A DNA stretch of 23,048 nt from an uncultured Lachnospiraceae bacterium (GTDB lineage: Bacteria; Bacillota_A; Clostridia; Lachnospirales; Lachnospiraceae): NCBI GenBank assembly GCA_902795835.1, contig CADBNA010000370.1, positions 1 through 23,048 of the forward strand. Reading direction: 5' to 3'. Numbering within the stretch: position 1 is the stretch's first letter; every line of letters starts with the position of its first letter. The position numbers and the translations under genes were made by a program. Under the pieces are notes generated by a model. It made no database searches and was not told where the DNA came from. It saw only the letters and a list, made by a program, of their open reading frames with translations. Positions 15,661-23,023 of the stretch are shown here, in pieces.

Positions 15661-17319
15661 TTATTTCTTCTGGATGTATTTCAGACAGTCTATCGTTACC
15701 GCCGAAAGAATGATAATACCCGAAAAAACGAACTGCAGGTTTGTATCAACGCCCAGAATCGTCAGAGAATAGGTCAGTGCCGTAAATATCAGGACACCGA
15801 CAACAATACCCTGAATCTTACCGATACCGCCGCTGAACGAGATGCCGCCCACAACGCAGGCAGCAATGGCATCGGTTTCCCAGCCCTGTCCATAGGAAGC
15901 GGATCCGGATCCGACCATACGGATGCATTCCAGCCATGCCCCGAAACCGTAAAGAATACCGGCGATCATAAAAGCAGTGATGGTAACCTTGAAAACGGAT
16001 ATACCGGAAGCAGCTGCCGCTTCGGAATTGCCGCCCACCGCATACATGTTTTTTCCGAGGATGGTTTTGTTCCAGATAAAGTACATCACAATGACAGCTG
16101 CAGCAGCCCACAGAATAATCGTCGGGAAGACCCCTCCGATTTTCGGTATGATCCAGCCCGGGATCTCACTTTCGATCGCGCCGAAAGATATTCCCTTGGT
16201 AGCGAATGTCATCAGGCCAAACATAATCAGCATGTTTGCCATCGTGGAAATAAAAGGATGTATCTTAAACCGCGCCGTAAAAAAGCCGGCAAAACTGGCA
16301 AACAGCGTGGTGACACAGCAGCATACCACCAGGGCCATAACGACACGGAGTCCGACCGGAAGCGCACTTAAATCAAACATCTTGCCAAAGATGGCACCTG
16401 TATTCGGACCTTTATGCATGATCATGGTTGAGATAACCATGCTGGTGCCGACCATACGGCCGACTGACAGATCTGTTCCTCCGAGAAGAATCAGCCCGCC
16501 GACGCCGAGCGCCAGAAACATACGGGGAGATGCCGCCTGCAGGATGTTCAGTACATTGGTCATGGTCAGCAGCTTTGTGTGCTTCACAACCGGTGCAAGG
16601 ATACAGAGCATGACAAATACCACAATGATCGCGATATACAGTCCGTTATTCAGAAAAAACTGCCGCGTATTAAATGTATACTTGTAGTTTTCCCATCCCT
16701 GCTCCCATTTTTCTCTTACAGTAAACCTGGAAAGACGCAGCAGATCAATCATATGGTATTTTTCCATGAGAGCGTCATGCTTCCGGTTTTTGATTTCCTG
16801 AAGAGTGGCCTCATGCTTCAGCTTTGCATCAAACTGCCGGTTCTTGTGGACATATTTTTCATCCCTGATCTCATTCTTATCGGTCAGTTCCGATAGTTCT
16901 TTTTCATATTGTTTTTTCAGGTCCGCCAGTTCTGACTCATAGCGCCTGTTTTCAGCTTCTTTATCTGCTGCGCAGGCCGCTGCAACCTTCCTGTAATATT
17001 CCGAGTCATAATGCGTGTTCAGATACTGTTCTGCATCATTGACCAGAGCTTTGATCCGGTCTCTGTTCCTGGCTTCTACTTCCTTCGCCCTGGCAAGCTC
17101 TTTCCGGATGTCGGCAATAATGGTTGCCTTTTCTGCTTTGGTGTAGTTGGCATTTTCCTTTATGACTGCAATGTGATTCGTAAGGGTGGTCACTTTGTCG
17201 GTGCCGTCTACACGCAGGGTATTGATTTCCTCCTGCTTTTTCCCCACATACTCTTCAATGGGCTCCAGGAGCTTCTGCTCGTCCTCTGCGGAAAGATAAT
17301 TATTGTTTTCAGCAGCCAT
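15661..17319 (-). CDS. mglC: Galactose-type ABC permease MglC with long N-terminal cytoplasmic extension
   Basis: Membrane permease of the sugar ABC importer (552 aa, where the family is normally about 330-350). From about residue 222 it follows MglC/RbsC-type permeases: first membrane helix about 227-245, the conserved GGTDLSVGRMVG at 280-291, IHPFISTMANMLI, and LGKNMYAVGGNSEAAAASGI. The final GGISFSGGIGKIQGIVVGVLIF region faces the ATPase. Residues 1-220 are extra: hydrophilic, rich in Lys/Glu/Arg, and with predicted long helices such as KKQYEKELSELTDKNE and KHEATLQEIKNRK. They have no signal peptide and would lie in the cytoplasm. A GGAGGAGG site sits 9 bases before the ATG and only 18 bases separate it from mglA. 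The permease call is firm; the role of the extension is unknown. Confidence 0.93.
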   Translation of the reverse strand: MAAENNNYLSAEDEQKLLEPIEEYVGKKQEEINTLRVDGTDKVTTLTNHIAVIKENANYTKAEKATIIADIRKELARAKEVEARNRDRIKALVNDAEQYLNTHYDSEYYRKVAAACAADKEAENRRYESELADLKKQYEKELSELTDKNEIRDEKYVHKNRQFDAKLKHEATLQEIKNRKHDALMEKYHMIDLLRLSRFTVREKWEQGWENYKYTFNTRQFFLNNGLYIAIIVVFVMLCILAPVVKHTKLLTMTNVLNILQAASPRMFLALGVGGLILLGGTDLSVGRMVGTSMVISTMIMHKGPNTGAIFGKMFDLSALPVGLRVVMALVVCCCVTTLFASFAGFFTARFKIHPFISTMANMLIMFGLMTFATKGISFGAIESEIPGWIIPKIGGVFPTIILWAAAAVIVMYFIWNKTILGKNMYAVGGNSEAAAASGISVFKVTITAFMIAGILYGFGAWLECIRMVGSGSASYGQGWETDAIAACVVGGISFSGGIGKIQGIVVGVLIFTALTYSLTILGVDTNLQFVFSGIIILSAVTIDCLKYIQKK

Positions 17320-17337
17320 CTTTTGTATCCTCCTCCC

Positions 17338-18846
17338 TCACAGATACATTGCGCTCAGTCTCAGGAGTTCTTCCTGACTGGTTTCCTTTGTATTGACGAT
17401 TCCGGCCAGACGGCCGTTGGACATGACGCCGATCCGGTTTGTAATTCCCAGGATCTCCGGCATTTCGGAAGATACTACGATAATCGTCTTGCCCATCCTG
17501 GCCATCTTTATGATCAGCTCATAGATCTCGTATTTTGCGCCGACGTCAATGCCTCTTGTGGGTTCGTCCATCATGAATACGGACGGATCACGTTCGAGCC
17601 ATTTCCCAAAGACAACCTTCTGCTGGTTGCCGCCGGAAAGTGAGGTGATGGCATCTGACGGCCCCATGCACTTGATATGCATCACATTGACTGCATTTGC
17701 GGTTGCTTTTACCATCTTGTCTCTGGAGAGAGCAAATCCTGTTTTATAATGTCCCAGATTCGCAATTGTCGTATTGAAAATCAGATCGCCCTCCAGAAAA
17801 AGGCCTGTTGCCTTCCTCTCTTCAGTAATCATGGCAAAGCCGTGATTCATCGCATCCCTTGCGTTGACGAAGTTCATCAGGCGGCCCTTATAGTATACGC
17901 GTCCCGCCGCTCTGGTCCTGACGCCGAACATAGTCTCCAGCAGTTCGGAACGGCCTGCGCCTACCAGCCCGTACAGGCCGAATATTTCCCCTTCCCTTAC
18001 ATCAAAGCTGATATCTTTCAGATTCGGCGCATACTTGGTGGACAGATGCTGTACCGAAATGACCGTATCACCCGGTGAATTGTCGACCGGCGGAAAACGA
18101 TTATCGAGAGATCTGCCGACCATTGCGGCGACCAGCTCGTTCATATTCGTATCTTTTGTTTTTTTAGTCATGACAAGATTGCCGTCCCGCAGCACGGAAA
18201 CTTCGTCGCAGATCTCGAATATCTCATCCATCTTGTGGGAGATATAGACAAGTGAGATGCCCTGGGCCTTCAGGGAACGCATCATTTCAAACAGCTTTGC
18301 GACCTCTTTCACCGTCAGGGAGGAAGTCGGTTCATCCAGCACAATCAGCTTCGCATTGTAGGAGATGGCCTTGGCAATCTCAACCATCTGTCTGGCAGAA
18401 ACCGACATCAGCTTCATCGGCAATGCCAGATTGACCGTCATATTCAGCTTGCGGAACAGATCAGAAGCTTCCTTTCTCATTCTGGCTTCATCCACGACCC
18501 CTGCTGAGGTCTTCGGATACCTGCCCAGAAAGAGGTTGTCCAGTACATTTCGTTCCAGACACTGGTTTAACTCCTGATGTACCATTGCGACACCATTTTC
18601 CAGTGCATCCTTCGGGCCGGAGAAATTAACCTCCTTCCCGCTCAGCAAAATGGTTCCTTCATCCTTCTGGTAGGTGCCGAACAGACATTTCATCATCGTC
18701 GACTTGCCCGCACCGTTCTCGCCCATAAGTCCCATAATGGAACCGGGCTTCACATCCATATTTATGTGGTCAAGAACGCGGTTGCGGCCGAAAGACTTGC
18801 ACATGTTGCGAATCGATAAGACGTAATTTTCTTCCTTATCAGCCAT
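17338..18846 (-). CDS. mglA: Galactose/methyl-galactoside ABC importer ATP-binding protein
   Basis: Cytoplasmic ATPase with two fused ABC domains (502 aa), closely matching the MglA pattern. Domain 1 has Walker A GENGAGKST (43-50), a degenerate signature SVSARQMVEIAKA as in E. coli MglA, Walker B IVLDEPTSSL with Asp171-Glu172, and the switch His204 (YISHKMDEIF). Domain 2 has the altered Walker A GLVGAGRSE typical of this family, an intact signature LSGGNQQK (403-410), and Walker B MMDEPTRGIDVGAK. Only one of the two sites is expected to be a full ATPase, which is usual for the family. AGGAGA precedes the ATG. It is encoded after mglB, past an intercistronic terminator, and directly before mglC. 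Confidence 0.96.
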   Translation of the reverse strand: MADKEENYVLSIRNMCKSFGRNRVLDHINMDVKPGSIMGLMGENGAGKSTMMKCLFGTYQKDEGTILLSGKEVNFSGPKDALENGVAMVHQELNQCLERNVLDNLFLGRYPKTSAGVVDEARMRKEASDLFRKLNMTVNLALPMKLMSVSARQMVEIAKAISYNAKLIVLDEPTSSLTVKEVAKLFEMMRSLKAQGISLVYISHKMDEIFEICDEVSVLRDGNLVMTKKTKDTNMNELVAAMVGRSLDNRFPPVDNSPGDTVISVQHLSTKYAPNLKDISFDVREGEIFGLYGLVGAGRSELLETMFGVRTRAAGRVYYKGRLMNFVNARDAMNHGFAMITEERKATGLFLEGDLIFNTTIANLGHYKTGFALSRDKMVKATANAVNVMHIKCMGPSDAITSLSGGNQQKVVFGKWLERDPSVFMMDEPTRGIDVGAKYEIYELIIKMARMGKTIIVVSSEMPEILGITNRIGVMSNGRLAGIVNTKETSQEELLRLSAMYL

Positions 18847-18891
18847 TATGATTCTCCTGTTTTTGTCGCCTGCGTCAACGGATGTCGGGTG

Positions 18892-18930
18892 AAAAATCAG
18901 GCCATCAGGAAGAGAACTTCCTGATGGCCT
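18892..18930 (-). terminator. Intercistronic terminator/attenuator between mglB and mglA
   Basis: On the minus strand, AGGCCATCAGGAAG, a 4-base loop and CTTCCTGATGGCCT form a perfect 14-bp stem followed by GATTTTTC. It sits between the binding-protein and ATPase genes. This is a common way to make much more binding protein than membrane components from one promoter, and it may also protect the mglB message from decay. Confidence 0.85.
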
Positions 18931-18966
18931 GTCCTCTGATCAGATAACAGATCGATTCAGCCCGTT

Positions 18967-20238
18967 TTACTGAAGCTTTGCAGTATAGGCAGCCCCGTTG
19001 TCCGTTTTGCACATATTGATGGCGAATCCGTCATATTCGCTCGGATTGGCCAGTCTGTCAGTGATGTTGGCTTCGGTCTGGCCGTCGCCCTTTACATACT
19101 CGACATCCAGATTCAGGATCCCGTCATAATTCTCGAGCTGCGGCAGATATGTGGCGTTCAGGAAGTTATCTGTGGAGTTGAAGATATCCAGCCAGACTTT
19201 TTTGACAGCCGCATCATCCTCGGACAGCTGGTTGCTGAATGCTGCATTCGGAGCGGTTGCATCCAGGAAATTCTCATAGTTGTCTGCTTTGACGGCACCG
19301 TTCAGGGCATAGAAGCAGCGAGTCTCTTCGTCATAGTAATACAGATCGTCGGAAAGGACATTGCCGGCTGCGTCCGGAATACTGATACCGGTCATAATAT
19401 CCACATCGTCGATGGCGTTGCGGAGGACGCGAAGTGTCAGATACGCCTGAACGTCTGCGTTCTGAGAAATCGTTCCGCAGTATCCGTCGGCAATGGCGGC
19501 AACAGCGTCACTGTTTGCGTCGTAACCGAAGGTCGGGACGTTTTCTGCATGGGACCATGCGTTGAAGATTGCCATGCCCATACCGTCATTATTGGAAACA
19601 ACCACATCAATCTGATCGCCGAAGGACGCGCTCCATGTGCCGATCGCGTTGCCTGCAGTCGGAGCATCCCATGTGGCTCCGGAGTTGTTCTTCATTTCCT
19701 GGGAAGCAAGCTCACGGACAACGAACTCCGTTCCGTCATTGGTCGTGATGGAACCGTCCTGAACGTCTGAGGAGGAGCCGTCGACATTGGTTCCGATCGG
19801 CTGGGAATCGATATCATCGATTGTTTCAATAGCCTCTTTGCCCTGTGAACTGTCCGGGACAGCCGTTCCGAGAGCCTTGCGGGCACCTCTCGTACGTGCG
19901 ATCGAATCATTGTGTCCGATGTCGCCTATGCAGAGAACATAACCGATCACGCCGTCGCCATTGCGGTCAAGTTCAGCACCGTGCTCCTTGATATAGTCGG
20001 CAATCATCTCACCCTGCAGCTCAGCGCCCTGTTTTGCATCGAAGCCGACATAGTAGGTCTTATCATTCCAGGTCAGGGCATCCATATCAAGCTCGCCGGT
20101 CTGGGAGTTGGACGGCTGACGGTTGAACCATGCAACCGGCTTTTCAGCATTGGGAACATCCGATGCAGACACGGTACCTGCCGCAGCCAGTGTGCTGACA
20201 AGTAAAGCAGCCATAAAGACAGAAAGTTTCTTCTTCAT
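18967..20238 (-). CDS. mglB: Sugar ABC transporter binding protein, circularly permuted MglB-like
   Basis: Secreted galactose/glucose-type binding protein (423 aa) in an unusual order. After a signal peptide (1 to about 26) the mature chain begins at KPVAWFNRQPS, the strand that in ordinary family members follows the first N-lobe segment. It runs through YYVGFDAKQGAELQGEMIA, a calcium-type loop DRNGDGVIG (91-99), GHNDSIAR (His109, Asp111, Arg115), TWD (Trp190), SNND (215-218), FGYD (Asp240), and FYALNGAVKADNYENFLD, the usual C-terminus. After a linker of about 20 residues, the usual N-terminal segment follows at 345-423: VWLDIFNSTDNF (Asp357, Phe359), then YDGFAINMCKTDNGAAYT. An insertion of about 45 residues lies at 123-170. 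There is no lipobox Cys. AAGGAGG precedes the ATG. It is the first gene of mglBAC. Confidence 0.9.
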   Translation of the reverse strand: MKKKLSVFMAALLVSTLAAAGTVSASDVPNAEKPVAWFNRQPSNSQTGELDMDALTWNDKTYYVGFDAKQGAELQGEMIADYIKEHGAELDRNGDGVIGYVLCIGDIGHNDSIARTRGARKALGTAVPDSSQGKEAIETIDDIDSQPIGTNVDGSSSDVQDGSITTNDGTEFVVRELASQEMKNNSGATWDAPTAGNAIGTWSASFGDQIDVVVSNNDGMGMAIFNAWSHAENVPTFGYDANSDAVAAIADGYCGTISQNADVQAYLTLRVLRNAIDDVDIMTGISIPDAAGNVLSDDLYYYDEETRCFYALNGAVKADNYENFLDATAPNAAFSNQLSEDDAAVKKVWLDIFNSTDNFLNATYLPQLENYDGILNLDVEYVKGDGQTEANITDRLANPSEYDGFAINMCKTDNGAAYTAKLQ

Positions 20239-20299
20239 AAGAATTCCTCCTTTGGAATAGCTTGACCGGCGAAACGCCGATATTGATATGACTATTCAG

Positions 20300-20305
20300 A
20301 TTATA
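20300..20305 (-). promoter_or_regulatory. -10 element of the mglB promoter, probably activator-dependent
   Basis: On the minus strand, a perfect TATAAT lies 61 bases upstream of the mglB ATG. At the right distance upstream there is only a T-run and no good -35. This fits a promoter needing an activator such as the AraC-type regulator encoded downstream. A small CGGCG-AAA-CGCCG hairpin (20267-20279) lies in the leader. Confidence 0.5.
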
Positions 20306-20363
20306 GCAAAGGCCAAATCTGAAAAAAATTCAAAATCCTTCTATTATTCTTAAAATTTCCATA

Positions 20364-20373
20364 GGGACGGTTC
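20364..20373 (+). repeat. GGGACGGTTC element between mglB and the GH13 gene
   Basis: GGGACGGTTCTCTGTCA (20364-20380) shares its first 12 bases (GGGACGGTTCTC) with the element at the end of the binding-protein gene near 10087, read on the other strand. It lies in the divergent promoter region, upstream of both promoters, with a short GGACG...CGTCC pairing (20365-20395). Confidence 0.6.
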
Positions 20374-20403
20374 TCTGTCATACCCTGTCACGTCCAATAC
20401 AGA

Positions 20404-20433
20404 TTGGCAGAATAAAGAACCATATGATATAAA
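20404..20433 (+). promoter_or_regulatory. Promoter of the GH13 glycosidase
   Basis: TTGGCA (20404-20409), an 18-base spacer and TATAAA (20428-20433) lie just upstream of AAGGAGG (20441-20447) and the ATG. The distance from -10 to ATG is only 21 bases, so the leader would be very short. Confidence 0.5.
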
Positions 20434-20454
20434 TAATGTTAAGGAGGATTCACT

Positions 20455-22029
20455 ATGGCAGCAAAATGGTTAAAAGACACAGTATTCTATGAGATATACC
20501 CGCAGTCATTTTACGATACAAACGGGGACGGCATCGGCGATATCAGAGGAATCATAGAAAAACTGGATTATATTAAAAGCCTTGGGTGCAATGCGCTCTG
20601 GATCAACCCGTGTTTTGACTCACCCTTTAAGGATGCGGGTTATGACGTGCGCGACTACAGGAAAGTAGCGCCCCGCTACGGAACCAATGAAGATTTGTTC
20701 AGTCTGTTTAAAACAGCGCATGCGAAAGGAATCCGCGTACTTCTTGATCTGGTTCCGGGACATACCTCGGAGGAACACCAGTGGTTTAGGGAAAGCCAGA
20801 AAGCGGAAAAGAATGAATACTCCGACCGCTTCATCTGGACGGAATTCTGCTTCCACGGTACAAATGACCTGCCCTGTGTCGGCGGCGAGAGCGAGAGAAG
20901 CGGCTGCTATATTCTGAACTTCTTTAAGTGCCAGCCCGCGCTCAACTATGGGTTCCTTCATGTGACCGAGCCCTGGCAGAAGAGCATGCGCGACCCGGCC
21001 GCCATTGCGACTCGTGAGGCACTCAAGGATATCATGCGGTTCTGGCTCGCTCACGGCTGCGACGGGTTCCGCGTTGACATGGCCTCTTCTTTGGTCAAGC
21101 ATGATGATGAGAAAAAGAGCGGCACGAGTGCCATCTGGAGAGATGTGCGCAGAATGCTGGACCTCGAGTTCCCCGATGCTGTCATGGTCTCGGAGTGGAG
21201 CAATCCGTCCCTCTCTCTGCGCGCGGGATATGATGCAGACTTTATTCTCAACGAATTCGGCGGCAGCTACTCCACACTGATGCGCGATTACTGCAACCGC
21301 GGAGGCAGTATTCCAGGTGACCGCAATGCGGAGGACCACAGCTATTTCAAAAAAGATGCAGGCGGCAATATCAATCGCTTCCTCGACCAGTATCTGACAT
21401 GGTATGAGGATACGAAAGATCTGGGATACATTTCTCTCATCACCTGCAACCATGACACGATTCGTCCCAGCTTCAATCTGGATGAAAGAGAGCTCAAACT
21501 GGCCTATTCCTTCCTGTTCACGATGCCCGGGGTGCCTTTCCTCTATTATGGCGATGAGATCGGCATGAGGTATCTGAATCTGCCTACCAAAGAGGGCGGC
21601 TACTTCCGCACGGGGTCCAGAACGCCAATGCAGTGGGACGACAGCACAAACTACGGGTTTTCCACGGGAAGTGCCGAAAACCTGTATCTGCCGGCAGACG
21701 ATGCGGCAGATGCGCCCACTGTCGCGGCACAGGAACAGGACGCAGATTCCCTGCTGAACACTGTGCGTGAGATTCTCGCCCTTCGCCACAGGGAAGAGGA
21801 CCTGCAGGCAGACGCGGACTTCCGTGTGATCTGCAGTGAGCCCGGAAAACCTTTCGTCTATAGAAGGGGCGGCCTTCTCTGCGCGGTCAATCCAAACAGC
21901 TGTCCCTCCAGTGTAAAGCTTCCGCAGGCATTTTCCACCGCCGGAAATACGCTGTTCCAGATGGGTGATGTCTCCGTGGAGAACGGCGCCCTGACGGTCG
22001 GCGGGCAGGCCTTCTGTATCATTAAATAG
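20455..22029 (+). CDS. Cytoplasmic GH13 alpha-amylase-family glycosidase
   Basis: Alpha-glucan or alpha-glucoside active enzyme of glycoside hydrolase family 13 (524 aa), without signal peptide. The barrel starts at FYEIYPQSFYDTNGDGIGDIRGI with a typical calcium loop. Conserved region I is DLVPGHTS (98-104), where the usual Asn before His is Gly. Region II is GFRVDMASS with nucleophile Asp208 and Arg206. Region III is MVSEWSNP with acid/base Glu247. Region IV is TCNHDTIRPS with His333 and Asp334. A short C-terminal beta domain ends the protein. The pattern resembles oligo-glucosidase/trehalose-synthase-type members rather than secreted amylases, but the substrate is not fixed. It is divergent from mglBAC, so it may process oligosaccharides internally alongside monosaccharide import. 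Confidence 0.92.
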   Translation: MAAKWLKDTVFYEIYPQSFYDTNGDGIGDIRGIIEKLDYIKSLGCNALWINPCFDSPFKDAGYDVRDYRKVAPRYGTNEDLFSLFKTAHAKGIRVLLDLVPGHTSEEHQWFRESQKAEKNEYSDRFIWTEFCFHGTNDLPCVGGESERSGCYILNFFKCQPALNYGFLHVTEPWQKSMRDPAAIATREALKDIMRFWLAHGCDGFRVDMASSLVKHDDEKKSGTSAIWRDVRRMLDLEFPDAVMVSEWSNPSLSLRAGYDADFILNEFGGSYSTLMRDYCNRGGSIPGDRNAEDHSYFKKDAGGNINRFLDQYLTWYEDTKDLGYISLITCNHDTIRPSFNLDERELKLAYSFLFTMPGVPFLYYGDEIGMRYLNLPTKEGGYFRTGSRTPMQWDDSTNYGFSTGSAENLYLPADDAADAPTVAAQEQDADSLLNTVREILALRHREEDLQADADFRVICSEPGKPFVYRRGGLLCAVNPNSCPSSVKLPQAFSTAGNTLFQMGDVSVENGALTVGGQAFCIIK

Positions 22030-22068
22030 CGGCGCTGCGGTCGGTCTCTGCCTTGAGTTTTTCCGCCT

Positions 22069-22095
22069 ATGACACCTTCAAAGCTGTGGGAAATT
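22069..22095 (+). other. 27-base match to the PAP2 gene, possible remnant
   Basis: ATGACACCTTCAAAGC and the following bases match 9747-9773 of the PAP2 gene at 25 of 27 positions. Read in the same frame, the piece gives YDTFKAVGN and then a stop, against NDTFKAVGY in PAP2. It lies in a 101-base gap with no other gene signal. Confidence 0.35.
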
Positions 22096-22130
22096 AAGAG
22101 GCAGCAAATTACCATTAGCAGGAGGAACGC

Positions 22131-22514
22131 ATGAGAATAGAACATGTTGCGTTATATGTAAATGATCTGGAAGCAGCCAGGGACTTTTTTGTCAGCTATC
22201 TTGATGGTCATTCAAATGATGGTTACCACAACAAAAATACAGATTTTCGATCTTTCTTTATCAGCTTCGGGAGCGGTGCAAGACTGGAAATAATGTCAAA
22301 GCCGGAAATGGCCGATGCAGAAAAACAGCTTAACCGTACCGGGTATGCACATGTGGCATTTTCTGTCGGCAGCAGGGAGCGGGTTGATGAGCTGACCGCC
22401 AGATTGAAAGCAGACGGTTTTTCTGTTGTCAGCGGTCCAAGGACTACGGGAGACGGTTATTATGAGAGCTGTGTCGTGGGTTTAGAAGGCAACCAGATTG
22501 AGATAACAGTTTAA
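22131..22514 (+). CDS. VOC/glyoxalase-fold protein
   Basis: Small (127 aa) vicinal-oxygen-chelate protein made of two beta-alpha-beta-beta-beta modules. The candidate metal ligands occupy the expected four places: His5 (IEHVALYV), Glu53 (ARLEIM), His74 (YAHVAFSV) and Glu124 (NQIEITV). The pattern is that of lactoylglutathione-lyase-like proteins common in Firmicutes, whose actual substrates (toxic aldehydes, antibiotics, others) vary widely. GGAGG precedes the ATG. The next gene, a DAPG-hydrolase-like pseudogene, begins within 50 bases, so they were probably co-transcribed. It is intact; the substrate is unknown. Confidence 0.85.
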   Translation: MRIEHVALYVNDLEAARDFFVSYLDGHSNDGYHNKNTDFRSFFISFGSGARLEIMSKPEMADAEKQLNRTGYAHVAFSVGSRERVDELTARLKADGFSVVSGPRTTGDGYYESCVVGLEGNQIEITV

Positions 22515-22556
22515 AAACCAGGGATTTGCGGCAGTATGAGGAAAAAGAGAAACAGT

Positions 22557-23023
22557 ATGTCTGAGAAAAGAGATTATATTGCAGGCGCAGGCCAGACGTA
22601 CATTCCCGTAAGTGAAAACATACATGTGAAATTTGCAGAATTTCAGGTGCCGTCCAAACCGGAACCGCCGCTTCCCGATCTGTGTCTTACAAAAGAAGCG
22701 GTAGAGAAGGGGTATGCCCTGCCCTCTCAGAAGCAGCATTTTCTTCCCGGTTTAACAGAGGAGATGCTGGACTGGTTCTGGGCAAACATGGAAAAAGGCT
22801 ATTATCTGTGGGCCCCGGGTTCGCACAAGCGGTTCAACTGGGTCAAATCTCCTGTGGAATTCGGAATGGAGGACTCAGTTCATATGATAGCGGAATCCTG
22901 CGGTGAAGGGCTGCCTTTTTTTGGCGGAAATGGCATAAAATTCACCGCCTCCATCTGAGAGATTTTTATCCGTTTGAATGGATGCACAAGGGACGGTTCC
23001 TTCGAGCTCAAGTGGACGCATAA
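22557..23023 (+). pseudogene. Frameshifted and truncated DAPG-hydrolase (PhlG)-like gene
   Basis: The readable part resembles the DAPG-hydrolase-like family of C-C bond hydrolases: PGLTEEMLDWFWANMEKGYYLWAPGSHKR, then VHMIAESCGEGLPFFGGNGIK. The first frame stops at 22958 (…FTASI). One reading frame over, the sequence continues as HRLHLRDFYPFEWMHKG, which fits the family much better. One extra A in the A-run at 22937-22940 would restore IKIHRLHLRDFYPF. The restored frame then runs into the tandem repeat and stops at 23021-23023, well short of a full protein. Both a frameshift and a 3' truncation are therefore apparent. The ATG at 22557 has GAGGAAAAAGAG upstream; an ATG at 22536 is an alternative start. 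The protein is probably inactive. Confidence 0.65.

Noticed and set aside
15634..16371. 245-codon plus-strand frame across the mglC end
   Set aside because: It is complementary to permease membrane helices and its composition is that of a random antisense frame.
18899..18930. Possible CRISPR or mobile-element repeat because of its perfect 14-bp palindrome
   Set aside because: It is a single copy, sits between operon genes and has a T-run, so an intercistronic terminator explains it.
18967..20238. Idea that mglB is simply an N-terminally truncated pseudogene
   Set aside because: It has a signal peptide, a strong ribosome site and conserved sugar contacts, and the apparently missing N-terminal segment is present at the C-terminus.
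20620..21789. 389-codon minus-strand frame inside the GH13 gene
   Set aside because: It is a shadow of a gene with all four GH13 motifs, with no start signal and no family resemblance.
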